In this document: in pieces, positions 1-8,194 of the stretch | Layout of the letters: each line of letters begins with the position of its first letter | Numbering within the stretch: the stretch's first letter is position 1 | Origin: Acidobacteriota bacterium | Lineage (GTDB): Bacteria > Acidobacteriota > Thermoanaerobaculia > Gp7-AA8 | Assembly: GCA_019247495.1 (NCBI GenBank) | Contig: JAFAOU010000048.1 | Coordinates: forward strand, 1-45,243 | DNA length: 45,243 nt | Direction: 5' to 3' | The notes under the pieces: generated by a model | The model's input: the letters and a program-made list of their open reading frames with translations, nothing else | The model's database searches: none | What the model was told of the DNA's origin: nothing | Program-made: the position numbers and the translations under genes

Positions 1-2
1 AA

Positions 3-29
3 GTGCAGGTCGCGCTGAAGAAGCTGTAA
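3..29 (+). CDS. Possible C-terminal tail of an upstream gene (truncated by window edge)
   Basis: One frame open from the window edge encodes eight residues (VQVALKKL) and then stops with TAA at 27-29. It could be the end of a gene lying to the left. Too little remains to assign a family, and a chance open frame of this length is quite possible. Confidence 0.25.
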   Translation: MQVALKKL

Positions 30-93
30 TCGCTCACCTCGCACCGATTGCCGTCGCGCAGCGACGCGTTGGACGCCGGATGGCGTCCCGGAA

Positions 94-284
94 GGTAGCC
101 GGTGGTCGCGCGCGAAGCGCGAGACCACCGGAACCACGACCGCGCCCAATTTCCCGACCGCGGCAGCGGTCGCGGAGGGAATTCACGCCGCTGGGTATTT
201 GATACGCGACACCCTCCGGGGTCGAACCTCAATTACGCACGTTGATCCGGTGGTCTCGCGCTTCGCACGCGACCACCGGCTACC
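94..284. repeat. Inverted pair of 38-bp palindromic repeats
   Basis: Positions 94-131 and 247-284 are reverse complements with a single mismatch over 38 bp. Each copy also contains an internal imperfect palindrome (GGTGGTCKCGCG against CGCGMGACCACC around a GAAGC or GCTTC centre). The 115 bp between them show no convincing gene. This looks like a REP-type intergenic element present twice in opposite orientation. Confidence 0.75.
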
Positions 285-365
285 GTCCGTGTCGCCATCC
301 GGCGACGGGTTCGCGTTCGGCCAAGGGACCGCGCGAAATCGAACGCGAACGCGAACGCCAAGCGC

Positions 366-462
366 GTGTGGCACAGACACTCTTGTCTGTGCCTGGGAGG
401 CTCGCGCTAATTTCGCAAACTGCGCGACTCTAAAAGCACAGACAAGAGTGTCTGTGCCACAC
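366..462. repeat. Perfect 27-bp inverted repeat
   Basis: Positions 366-392 and 436-462 are perfect reverse complements separated by 43 bp. Each arm contains its own short hairpin, CACAGACA and TGTCTGTG around CTCT or AGAG. The right arm ends two bases from the stop of the RND pump gene. There is no transposase nearby, so it is better read as an intergenic repeat than as insertion-sequence ends. Confidence 0.8.
431..457 (-). terminator. Probable intrinsic terminator of the RND efflux operon
   Basis: On the minus strand a nine-base stem (GCACAGACA / TGTCTGTGC, loop of four) lies directly after the RND pump stop codon and is followed by TTTTA. The hairpin is one arm of the 27-bp inverted repeat, so the repeat appears to have been recruited as a terminator. 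Confidence 0.55.
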
Positions 463-464
463 CG

Positions 465-3400
465 CTACGCGGTCACAGGTTCCAACTCCTCTTCCACCCG
501 CTCCGTCTTCTTTGCGCGCATCCGTTCCTGCAGATCATCGAACAGCGAGTACGCGACCGGCGTCGCGAGCAGCGTGAGCAGCAGCGCGAGACTCTGACCG
601 CCGATGATCACCGATCCGATGGCGCGGTTCGTTGCGGCGCCGGTTCCGCTCGACGCGACCAGCGGCAGCATGCCGGCCACGAACGCCAGCGTCGTCATCA
701 GGATCGGCCGCAGGCGGTCGCGGTTCGCTTCGCGGATTGCTTGCGCGCGCGGGAGACCGTGCGCACGGAGTCCGTTCGTGTGGTCGACCTGCAGGATGCC
801 GTTCTTTTTCACGATTCCGAACAGCACGAGGATGCCCAGCATCGAGAAGATGTTCAGCGACTGATTCAGCACCAGGATCGAGAACAGCGCGAACGGCACG
901 GTCAGCGGCAGCGCGAGCAGGATCGTGACCGGATGAACCCAGCTCTCGAACTGCGCCGCAAGAATCAGGTACATGAAGATGATCGACAGCAGGAACGCGA
1001 ACATGAAATTCGTGAATGCGCGCCCCTGCTCGCGCGAGCGGCCGGTGAAGCCGGACGAATACTCCGGCGGCATGTTCAGCTTCTTCGTCTCGGCCACCAG
1101 GTTGTCCATGACCGTTTGCGCGGAGTGACCCGGTGCCATGTTCGCGGTGAGCATGACCTGACGCTGGCGCTGGATTCGATTGACGGATGACGGCCCGGCG
1201 CCCGGCGACATCGTCACGACGTCGCGCAGCTGCACCACGCGCGCGCCGACGGACGGCACCTGCGCCTGCGAAATCCCTTCCGGATCCTTGCGGTACTCGT
1301 GCTCGGCGCGCACGTGCACTTCGTACTGCTCACCGCCTTCGTAGTAGTCGGTGATCTTCAGGCCGCCGACGAGCACGTTCAGCGTTGACGCGATGTCCTG
1401 CACGCGGACTCCCATGTCCGAGGCCTTGTCGCGGTCGATGCGGACACCGAGCTCCGGCTTGCCGGTGATCAGATTCGTATCCGGATCGATCACGCCGAGG
1501 TTCTTCATCCCTTTCAAATTCGCGAGCAGCGTGTCGGAGTACTTCGAGAGCTGATTGAGATCGGGACCGCCGATCCAGTACATGATCTCGGCGTTGACGC
1601 CGCCGCCGAACGCGTTGACCGGGCCGACCGAGGTGCGCAGGTTCAGGCGCTGGTACTGCGGCATGATGTTGTTGCGGACGTCGGCCATGACCGCGAACTG
1701 ATCTCGCTTCCGTTTGTCGACCGGGATCAATTTGACGTAGACCGTGCCGAGGTTCTGCGTGACCTGCGGATCGTCGCCGATGGTGACGACGGTCGTATCG
1801 ACTTCGGGCAGCTTGCGGACGCGCGCAGCGATCGATTCCATGATCGTCTGCGTGGTCTGCAGGCTCGCTCCCTCGGGCGCGCGCGCCTGGACCTGGAACT
1901 GCGATTCGTCGTCCGCGGGCAGGAAGTTCTTGTTGACCGCGATGCCGAGCGGAACGATCGAGACGAGCGCGATGATCATCGCCAGAACGATCACCCAGCG
2001 GTGCCGCATCGACCAGTCCAGCATGGAGAGATAGACGCCTTCAATGTGGGCGTAGAAGCCGTGCTCGCGCGTCGAGGCTTCATGCGACAGATCTTCGCGG
2101 CGCAGCCAGCGCGCCGACATCATCGGCGTCAGCGTGAACGAAACGAGCAGCGAGACGGCGATGGCGATGGCCATCGTCACGCCGAATGAATGCATGAATC
2201 GACCGACGATTCCGGCCATGAACGCCACCGGCAGGAAGACGGCGATGAGCGAAAGCGACGTGGCCAGAACAGCCATGCCCACTTCCTTCGTCCCCTCGAC
2301 CGCGGCCTCGGCCGGCGCCATCTTCTTCTCTTCCATGAAGCGGAAGATGTTTTCGAGCACGACGACGGCGTCATCGATGACGATGCCGACTGCCAGCGTC
2401 AGCGCGAGCAGCGTGATGACGTTGAGCGTGAAGTTTTCATAACGCATCGCGGCGAAGGTGGCGATGATCGAGCTGGGGATGGCGATGGCGGCGATGATCG
2501 TCGGACGCGAGCGGCGGAAGAAGTAGATCAACATGCCGAGAGCGACCAACCCGCCGGCGAGGCGGACAGGATTGATTGCTAAGGAGCCGCCCACCAACGC
2601 CGCGACCACAAACGCGGCCACAAGCACTCCGATGCGCGGCCCCATCGTTAACCTGGTGAATCCCCGCTTCAGTCCTGTGTCCTGCCGCCATCGGAAACCT
2701 CCTATCGGCAGCCAGGCCAGCGCGGCGAGTAAGAGGAACGTAAGGACTGACACATGGAGATTGGGGGCGCGCGCGGCGAGGTCTTTCACACCAAACAGCA
2801 GCGTGTACGTGGCCAGCGTGGCCGCGAGCATGATCAACGCCACGCGCAGTTTCGGTGACGACAGGAAGAACCAGACGATCAGCGCGGCGAAGAGCGAGCC
2901 GAGGATCAGATGCTCTTTCACGGCGTCGACAGCGGCCACGATGTAGTCGGACTGGTCGCGCACGATCTTCATGTCCCAGCCCTTCGGCAGATCGGTGCGC
3001 ACCTGGCCGAGCTGCTCTTTCAGCCTCTCGATGACTTCGACGGTGTTTGTGCCCGACTGCTTGCGGATGTTCATGACCACCGCGGGTTTGCCGTTGACGG
3101 TGGCGATCGACTCCGGCTCGGCCACGCTGTCTTCGATGTGCGCGACGTCGCCGACTTTCACGACGTAACCGTTCGACGTCGACAGCGGGATGTTCGCGAA
3201 ATCCTGCGGCGATTGCACGCGCCCGTACGTGCGCAGCGTGAGATCGCGCAGCCCCTGCTCGACCTTGCCGCCGGGGATCTGCACGTTCTGCGATTGCAGC
3301 GCGGCCACGAGTTGCGCGGTGGTGAGTCCAACGGCGGAAAGCTTGGCGGAATCGACGACGACGTTGATCTGGCGCGGACGTCCTCCAACGATCAGCACCT

Positions 3401-3917
3401 GGCCGACGCCATTGATCGACTCGAGGCGGCGGCGCAGTTTCTTATCCGCGAATTCGGTGATGTCGCGGATTGGCGCGGGGCCGGACAGGGCGATACCGAG
3501 GACCGGAACGGCGTCGGGATCGATCTTCTGGATGATCGGAGGATCAGCGTCCTTCGGCAGGTCGCGCAGGATCGTGTTGACCTTGTCGCGCACTTCCTGC
3601 GCGGCCACGTCGATGTCCTTCTCCAAAACAAAACTGACGATGACCTGCGACGTTCCCTCGGACGAAATCGACTGCAACTGGTCGATGCCGCTGATGGTGT
3701 TGACGGCTTCCTCGACCTTGTCGGTGATGTCCGTCTCGATCTCTTCCGGCGCCGCGCCGACGAGGCGCGTAGTGATCGTGATCGTCGGGATGTCGACCTT
3801 CGGAAAGCGGTCCACGCCGAGTTGCTGGTACGCGAACCAGCCGACGACAACCAGCGAGAGAACGATGACCGTCGCGAAGATCGGACGGCGGACGCAGAGT
3901 GCGGCGAGTTTATGCAT
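465..3917 (-). CDS. RND (HAE1/AcrB-type) efflux pump with extra membrane insertion
   Basis: Inner-membrane proton-driven efflux transporter, 1150 residues against roughly 1030-1060 for ordinary family members. It begins with the typical cytoplasmic stretch and first membrane helix (residues 12-30), followed by periplasmic porter domains. TM4 carries the Asp pair used for proton relay (D515-D516 in [10 protein letters not shown]). The excess length lies between TM2 (about 336-352) and TM3 (about 470-490): some 110 residues with several hydrophobic stretches replace the usual short linker. It is the last gene of the operon tetR-tolC-mfp-rnd, and a repeat-filled 150-bp gap separates it from the fusion-protein gene. 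ATG start at 3917. Substrates cannot be predicted. Confidence 0.93.
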   Translation of the reverse strand: MHKLAALCVRRPIFATVIVLSLVVVGWFAYQQLGVDRFPKVDIPTITITTRLVGAAPEEIETDITDKVEEAVNTISGIDQLQSISSEGTSQVIVSFVLEKDIDVAAQEVRDKVNTILRDLPKDADPPIIQKIDPDAVPVLGIALSGPAPIRDITEFADKKLRRRLESINGVGQVLIVGGRPRQINVVVDSAKLSAVGLTTAQLVAALQSQNVQIPGGKVEQGLRDLTLRTYGRVQSPQDFANIPLSTSNGYVVKVGDVAHIEDSVAEPESIATVNGKPAVVMNIRKQSGTNTVEVIERLKEQLGQVRTDLPKGWDMKIVRDQSDYIVAAVDAVKEHLILGSLFAALIVWFFLSSPKLRVALIMLAATLATYTLLFGVKDLAARAPNLHVSVLTFLLLAALAWLPIGGFRWRQDTGLKRGFTRLTMGPRIGVLVAAFVVAALVGGSLAINPVRLAGGLVALGMLIYFFRRSRPTIIAAIAIPSSIIATFAAMRYENFTLNVITLLALTLAVGIVIDDAVVVLENIFRFMEEKKMAPAEAAVEGTKEVGMAVLATSLSLIAVFLPVAFMAGIVGRFMHSFGVTMAIAIAVSLLVSFTLTPMMSARWLRREDLSHEASTREHGFYAHIEGVYLSMLDWSMRHRWVIVLAMIIALVSIVPLGIAVNKNFLPADDESQFQVQARAPEGASLQTTQTIMESIAARVRKLPEVDTTVVTIGDDPQVTQNLGTVYVKLIPVDKRKRDQFAVMADVRNNIMPQYQRLNLRTSVGPVNAFGGGVNAEIMYWIGGPDLNQLSKYSDTLLANLKGMKNLGVIDPDTNLITGKPELGVRIDRDKASDMGVRVQDIASTLNVLVGGLKITDYYEGGEQYEVHVRAEHEYRKDPEGISQAQVPSVGARVVQLRDVVTMSPGAGPSSVNRIQRQRQVMLTANMAPGHSAQTVMDNLVAETKKLNMPPEYSSGFTGRSREQGRAFTNFMFAFLLSIIFMYLILAAQFESWVHPVTILLALPLTVPFALFSILVLNQSLNIFSMLGILVLFGIVKKNGILQVDHTNGLRAHGLPRAQAIREANRDRLRPILMTTLAFVAGMLPLVASSGTGAATNRAIGSVIIGGQSLALLLTLLATPVAYSLFDDLQERMRAKKTERVEEELEPVTA

Positions 3918-3928
3918 GTTGTATCTCC

Positions 3929-4064
3929 AGGGACGAGGGACGAGGGACGAGGGAACTAGCCCAGCGTCGTCTCTCCTTCGCCATCGCTATGTTCCTGTCA
4001 TGTCTACGGGGAACGAGTTCAAGGCGAAGAGATTGGGTTCCCTCGTCCCTAATCCCTCGTCCCT
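3929..4064. repeat. 28-bp inverted repeat of GGGACGA units inside the efflux operon
   Basis: Positions 3929-3956 and 4037-4064 are reverse complements with two mismatches in 28 bp. Each arm is built from degenerate GGGACGA units. Together they fill the 150-bp gap between the fusion-protein gene and the RND pump gene, so the operon transcript could fold into a long hairpin there. No promoter or terminator with a T-run was recognised in the gap. Confidence 0.75.
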
Positions 4065-4067
4065 GCT

Positions 4068-4973
4068 TCACTGACCCATCTCCACGCGGGCAAACATGCC
4101 CGGCTTCAACTTGCCGTCGCGATTGGGGAACTCGGTTTCGACGGTGAACGAACGCGTGGCCGGATCGACGACACCGCCGACCACGGCCACTTTGCCCTGA
4201 AACACATCGCCGGCGTATGCGTCGACCGTGGCCTTTACATTCTGGCCTTGACGGACGTGCGCGATCTCTTTCTCCGGAACGCGGAAGCGGAGCTTGAGCG
4301 GCGTCGTTTGGACGACAACCAGCGCGACAGTGGCGTCGCCGAGGCGCTGGCCGACGTCGGTGCGCTTCTCGGCGACAACGCCATCGATCGGCGAACGAAG
4401 CGTCGAATCCGCAATCTGTTGCCGGAAGATGTTCGCCTGCGCCTGTGCCGACTCCTTCGCCGCGCGGGCCTGATCGAACATCGCCTGCGAACGGTCATAC
4501 GTCGCCTGCGGGATCGACTCTTTCGCGATCAATTCTTTCTTGCGATTGAGATCGCGCTGCGCGTCCTGCTCCGCCGACGCGGCGCGCGCAATGTCCGCCT
4601 GCGCTTTCTCGAGGTTGAGACGCGGATAGTCGGTCTCGAGCTCGAGCAGCGCCTGACCGCGGCTGATGCGCGAGCCTTCATCGACGTACATCTTCGCCAC
4701 GCGTCCCGGAACTTTGACGGCCAGCTCCGAGCGGACAGGCGAGATGAACTCGCCGGTGGCGACGATGGTTCCGCCCGATTCGCTGGCAATACCCGAGGCC
4801 TCGGTCGTCGTCGCCGGCGCGGATGTCGCGGTCGCCGCGGCGGCGACGTTCTGCACATCACTGGGCAGTGCAGGCGCGGCTTGCGTCGTGGTCGCGGACG
4901 CAGTGGCGTCCTTCTTCGCGCAGCCGAACGGCAGCAGCGCCATCATGAGAATCGAAATCGTCAAACGCTTCAT
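4068..4973 (-). CDS. RND membrane fusion protein (HlyD/AcrA family), putative lipoprotein
   Basis: Periplasmic adaptor joining the RND pump to the outer-membrane factor, 301 residues. The N-terminus is a short hydrophobic signal ending in LPFGC with Cys18, a plausible though not ideal lipobox. A low-complexity Ala/Thr linker follows to about residue 65. Then come a lipoyl-like half motif, an alpha-helical hairpin (about 120-190, rich in Ala, Gln and Arg), the second lipoyl half (LRSPIDGVVAEK) and a beta-barrel (PLKLRFRVPEKE). It is short for the family and stops soon after the barrel, lacking a long membrane-proximal domain. The ATG at 4973 overlaps the stop of the tolC-like gene by four bases, so the two are probably translationally coupled. 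Confidence 0.9.
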   Translation of the reverse strand: MKRLTISILMMALLPFGCAKKDATASATTTQAAPALPSDVQNVAAAATATSAPATTTEASGIASESGGTIVATGEFISPVRSELAVKVPGRVAKMYVDEGSRISRGQALLELETDYPRLNLEKAQADIARAASAEQDAQRDLNRKKELIAKESIPQATYDRSQAMFDQARAAKESAQAQANIFRQQIADSTLRSPIDGVVAEKRTDVGQRLGDATVALVVVQTTPLKLRFRVPEKEIAHVRQGQNVKATVDAYAGDVFQGKVAVVGGVVDPATRSFTVETEFPNRDGKLKPGMFARVEMGQ

Positions 4974-6265
4974 CGTTGTGTAGCTCCCACGCCAACGGCA
5001 TCTTTGATCGCGCCGGCGGCATACCAGACGCGCAGTTGTGCAAGGTTGTGATTCAAGGTTTCGGCGGCCACGGCGCGGCGCGCGTCGGCCAACGAGACTT
5101 CGGACGACGCCAGATCGAGCGACGTCGCTTCCTGCGCCCGATACAGCTCGAATACCTGCGCGTACTCCGCCTCGGCGGCCGCAAGTTGCTCCTTCGCCAG
5201 TTGCAGCGTGGAGCCGGCGGCATTCAGATCGGTGACGGCGCGATGGACGTCCTCACGCGCGGCGATTTTTGCGTCTTCGAGCAGAAGCCGCGCCTGCTGC
5301 TCGCGCGCCTTCGCCTGAGCGATGCGCGACGACACCTGGCCCGATTGCCAGATCGGCACGCTGAAGCGAAAGGCGCCATAGCCGTAGCGGCTGGCCGGGA
5401 ACGCGGCCTTCTGATTGATGTAACCGGCGTCGAACGTCACCACCGGAAAATAGGCGCCGCGCTGCTTCTGCACTTCCAGCTCGGCGACGCGGATGTTGTT
5501 CTGCGCGATGGCGACGTCGGGCCGCACCGCCTCCGCTTTCGCAACGAGCGCCTGCTCGTCCGGCACCGGAACCAGCGAGGGGTCGGGCGACGCCACGGCG
5601 ATGTCGCCGGTCAGATCGAGGTCGGCGCGCAACGCGCTCTCCGCCGTCTCGCGCTGCTGCTGCGCCGCGGCCAGCAAGCGCAGCGAGGCTTTGATCGCGG
5701 TCTCGGCGCGGAGCACGTCGACCTTCGTCACCTCGCCGGCCTGATAAAACGCCGTCGCTTGCGTTTTTCTCTTCGTGGCGATCTCGATGTTGCGTTCCTC
5801 GATGCCGATGTTCGCCTCCGCGTTGGCCACCGCGAGATAGTTCGAGGCGACGCGAAGCAGCACGACGTCTTCGGTACCGAGCACTCCCTCTTTCGCGTTG
5901 ACGATGCCGATCTTGGCCTGGTCATACGCGCGCTTCTCGCGAAGGCCCGCGTAAACCGGCTGCGAGAGAACGACGCGGTAGTTCCAGTCCGTTGACGGCA
6001 GAATCGTCCGCGCGTCGGCGCCGCTGCCGAACGCCACTTCCTTCGAGTTCTCGATCGTCGAGCCGGTCAGGTTCACCTGCGGCAGGATCGACGAGAGCAA
6101 CTGCTTGCGATTCTGCTCGGCGACGTCGATCTCGATTCGCGAACGCTCGACGGTGTTGTTGACCTGCAGCGCGCGTGCGAGCGCTTCCTGCAACGTCAGT
6201 TTCGTCTGCGCGCGAACGCTCAACGGCGCCGCGAGCAGCATCAGGGTTACGACTGCACGTTTCAA
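4970..6265 (-). CDS. TolC-family outer membrane efflux protein
   Basis: Outer-membrane exit duct of the tripartite pump, 431 residues, close to the usual family length. A signal peptide ends near residue 19 (SVRAQ). The mature part shows the two internal repeats typical of TolC-type factors: long Ala/Gln/Glu-rich helices and the LTLQEALARAL opening motif. The start is TTG at 6265, which forms a TTGA overlap with the stop of the tetR gene. A downstream ATGA overlap links it to the fusion-protein gene. Together these make a tightly coupled regulator-duct-adaptor-pump operon. Confidence 0.9.
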   Translation of the reverse strand: MKRAVVTLMLLAAPLSVRAQTKLTLQEALARALQVNNTVERSRIEIDVAEQNRKQLLSSILPQVNLTGSTIENSKEVAFGSGADARTILPSTDWNYRVVLSQPVYAGLREKRAYDQAKIGIVNAKEGVLGTEDVVLLRVASNYLAVANAEANIGIEERNIEIATKRKTQATAFYQAGEVTKVDVLRAETAIKASLRLLAAAQQQRETAESALRADLDLTGDIAVASPDPSLVPVPDEQALVAKAEAVRPDVAIAQNNIRVAELEVQKQRGAYFPVVTFDAGYINQKAAFPASRYGYGAFRFSVPIWQSGQVSSRIAQAKAREQQARLLLEDAKIAAREDVHRAVTDLNAAGSTLQLAKEQLAAAEAEYAQVFELYRAQEATSLDLASSEVSLADARRAVAAETLNHNLAQLRVWYAAGAIKDAVGVGATQR

Positions 6266-6897
6266 TGTGAGCTCCGTTTTGATTTCGGATTGGCAATGCC
6301 GCTGAGAATCGTGGAGACGATGAGCTCGACGTCGTCACTTTCCGGCGGCGGCGCGTCTTCGGCGAGGCGTTCGAGGACGATCGCGACGCTCCCTTCGATG
6401 AGGAAAAGCGCCAGCCGTTTCGGATCGAGCGGTCGAACTTCTCCGGCATCCATCGCCTGTTTCAAGACTCCCGCGAGCCGGTCGACGCGCGCCCGAAACT
6501 GCGGCTGACACGTCCGCTTCTGCCGCCGCTGCTGCGCCGTCGTCCCCTCCGGCATCCGCAGCGAGTGATACAGGCGGAAGAACTCGCGATTTTCATTGAA
6601 GAACCCAAGCTGCGCCGTCATCACCGCGCGGAGGCGCTCTTCAAATGTCCCGTCCCCTTCCAGCGCAGCGTCGAGCCGCTTGTGCAATTCGCCGATCGCG
6701 GTCTCGAACGTCTTCTCAACCAGCTCCTCGCGATCGCGAAAGTAAAGGTAGATCGTCCCCTTGGCGACTCCCGCCTCTTCGGCGATCTCCTGCATCGTCG
6801 CCGCAGCCATCCCCTTCCGCGAAATAACACGGATAGCCGCCTCCTGAATGGACTGAACGCGAAACTCCGAGACGACGTCTTCTTTGGATTTAGCCAT
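6262..6897 (-). CDS. TetR/AcrR-family transcriptional regulator
   Basis: Likely ligand-responsive repressor of the efflux operon that it heads, 211 residues. The N-terminal helix-turn-helix is clear (ATMQEIAEEAGVAKGTIYLY, about residues 34-53), followed by a helical ligand-binding domain that I cannot match to a specific inducer. I chose the ATG at 6897; an in-frame GTG at 6903 is an alternative. An imperfect palindrome just upstream (6908-6923) would suit autoregulation. The gene overlaps the tolC-like gene by four bases, so the regulator is co-transcribed with its presumed targets. Confidence 0.9.
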   Translation of the reverse strand: MAKSKEDVVSEFRVQSIQEAAIRVISRKGMAAATMQEIAEEAGVAKGTIYLYFRDREELVEKTFETAIGELHKRLDAALEGDGTFEERLRAVMTAQLGFFNENREFFRLYHSLRMPEGTTAQQRRQKRTCQPQFRARVDRLAGVLKQAMDAGEVRPLDPKRLALFLIEGSVAIVLERLAEDAPPPESDDVELIVSTILSGIANPKSKRSSH

Positions 6898-6907
6898 GGT
6901 CACCGCG

Positions 6908-6923
6908 CTGAACGAACGGTCAG
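6908..6923. promoter_or_regulatory. Candidate TetR-type operator
   Basis: CTGAACGAACGGTCAG is an imperfect palindrome of the form CTGAmCG-NN-CGkTCAG, the kind of site bound by many AcrR-like repressors. It sits 5-11 bp upstream of the possible starts of the tetR gene and overlaps a weak -10-like TACACT on the minus strand (6927-6922). The assignment rests on symmetry and position only. Confidence 0.45.
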
Positions 6924-7019
6924 TGTATCGGAATTCCGGGTCAGCGACCTCGAAAGTGGTGACGAACCTGAAAACCTGCGCTTGACGCCGAAGGCGAGGA
7001 TGGGCGTACGATTACCGCC

Positions 7020-7550
7020 ATGACAGTCGTCACCTCGATGACAGCGGACGAGCTTCTCCAACTCCCCAGCGACGGGTGGAGATATGAGCTCGTTGAAGGA
7101 GAGCTGCGCAAGATGTCCCCTTCAGGCGCTCGCCACGGCCGCGTCGCGGCGGAAATTGTCTGGAGTCTCATGGCTCAGATGAAGCGTCAGCGCACGGGCG
7201 CCATCTACTCCTCGGAGACTGGATTCCGGATCTCGCGGCAACCCGACACCGTGCGTGCTCCTGATGCCGCATTCGTCACCTCCGAGCGCGTCACTGACAC
7301 CGCCGGATTCTTCGACGGCCCACCCGACGCCGCGTTCGAAGTGGTATCGCCCGGCGACACCTACACCGAGATCGAAGAGAAAACCCTCGCGTGGTTGCGC
7401 GCAGGAACCAAGGTTGTGGTGGTCGTCGATCCGCGCACCAAGACAGCGCGCGTTCACCGCACAGGCAGCGCATCGAATGTCGAGGATGTCATCGAGATCG
7501 AGGACGTCATCCCGGGTTGGCGTCTACCTCTCGCTGAACTCTTCGAGTAG
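7020..7550 (+). CDS. Uma2-family (DUF820) putative endonuclease
   Basis: A 176-residue protein with the PD-(D/E)xK nuclease fold typical of Uma2/DUF820. The N-terminal MTADELLQLPSDGWRYELVEG opening is characteristic. The candidate catalytic residues are the Asp in RAPDAAFV, the Glu in AFEVVSPGD and the Lys in EEKTLAWL. Proteins of this family are abundant in cyanobacteria, Chloroflexi and Acidobacteriota, often as isolated genes of unknown role. It diverges from tetR and converges on the PIN-toxin gene, with 28 bp between the two ends. The family is clear but the biological role is not. Confidence 0.88.
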   Translation: MTVVTSMTADELLQLPSDGWRYELVEGELRKMSPSGARHGRVAAEIVWSLMAQMKRQRTGAIYSSETGFRISRQPDTVRAPDAAFVTSERVTDTAGFFDGPPDAAFEVVSPGDTYTEIEEKTLAWLRAGTKVVVVVDPRTKTARVHRTGSASNVEDVIEIEDVIPGWRLPLAELFE

Positions 7551-7578
7551 CGTTCCATCAACGTGCTCGCTTCGATTT

Positions 7579-7983
7579 TTACGACTGAAGCGTGACGCGG
7601 CGAATGCCCGGTACTCGTTCGAAATCCGCGTCGAATGTCGCGATCAACTCGATGCCGCGATTCAGCATCACGGCCGCATGGATAGCATCACGCGCTGAAA
7701 GCTCGTGTCGCTCCATGAGATCCACGGCGCGATTCGTATCGCTGAGTGTGATTTCGAAAACGATCGGACAAATCGATACAAAGAGATCGTAGACTTCGCG
7801 AGCCACATCGATCCGTCGTAGAGCCCAGTAGCGATAAAGGATCTCCTGGAGAACTTCTGTGCTCGTGCAGGCTTCAATCTCGCCTTGCTGGGCAGCTTCA
7901 AGGAATTGTAGTGAGGGCTCGCGATGAGCGTGCTCGCGTCCGCGGCGTATCATCGGAATGTTTGCGTCGATGAAGACGATCAC
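7579..7983 (-). CDS. PIN-domain toxin (VapC-like ribonuclease)
   Basis: A 134-residue PIN-domain protein, the size of a toxin RNase. Acidic residues expected of the metal site are visible: Asp near residue 6 (FIDANIPM), a Glu in the STEVLQEIL helix, the Asp in SARDAIHAAV, and a C-terminal Asp pair in TFDADFERV. The start is GTG at 7983 and overlaps the stop of the antitoxin gene by four bases (GTGA), the usual antitoxin-then-toxin order. RNA cleavage is inferred from the fold; the target is unknown. Confidence 0.88.
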   Translation of the reverse strand: MIVFIDANIPMIRRGREHAHREPSLQFLEAAQQGEIEACTSTEVLQEILYRYWALRRIDVAREVYDLFVSICPIVFEITLSDTNRAVDLMERHELSARDAIHAAVMLNRGIELIATFDADFERVPGIRRVTLQS

Positions 7984-8189
7984 CGTCGTCCAGCTAGCGT
8001 TTCGGCAATCATTTGCTCGATGTCGGCCGTCGGCGCATTCAACGAAGCAAGCCTTGCGACCGGGTCGAAGTCCTTCTCCGTCTCAATAGAAACGCGAACT
8101 TTCGCGTGATCGCTGACGCCCTTCAACGGCTCGACCAGGCGGAGCGTGTTCTCGGCGGCGTCGTATTCGGCAACCACGGCGCGTGACAT
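7980..8189 (-). CDS. Antitoxin of the PIN toxin (DUF104/AF2212-like)
   Basis: A 69-residue protein immediately upstream of, and coupled to, the PIN toxin. Its N-terminal beta-rich pattern (AVVAEYDAAENTLRLVEPL, then KVRVSIE) resembles the DUF104/AF2212 antitoxin fold, which pairs with PIN toxins. The C-terminal part (about 42-69) is probably the helix that occupies the toxin active site. The ATG is at 8189. The match is by pattern only, so another small beta-type antitoxin family is possible. Confidence 0.75.
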   Translation of the reverse strand: MSRAVVAEYDAAENTLRLVEPLKGVSDHAKVRVSIETEKDFDPVARLASLNAPTADIEQMIAETLAGRR

Positions 8190-8194
8190 GGCGG

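Noticed and set aside
366..462. 27-bp inverted repeat as ends of an insertion sequence
   Set aside because: The 43-bp interior cannot encode a transposase and there is no flanking target duplication that I can identify.
94..462. CRISPR-like array at the left edge
   Set aside because: Only two copies of each repeat, in inverted rather than direct orientation, with no regular spacing and no cas genes.
2910..3959. Plus-strand frame of 349 codons opposite the start of the RND pump gene
   Set aside because: Asp/Arg/His-rich shadow with no domain; the pump frame is unmistakable.
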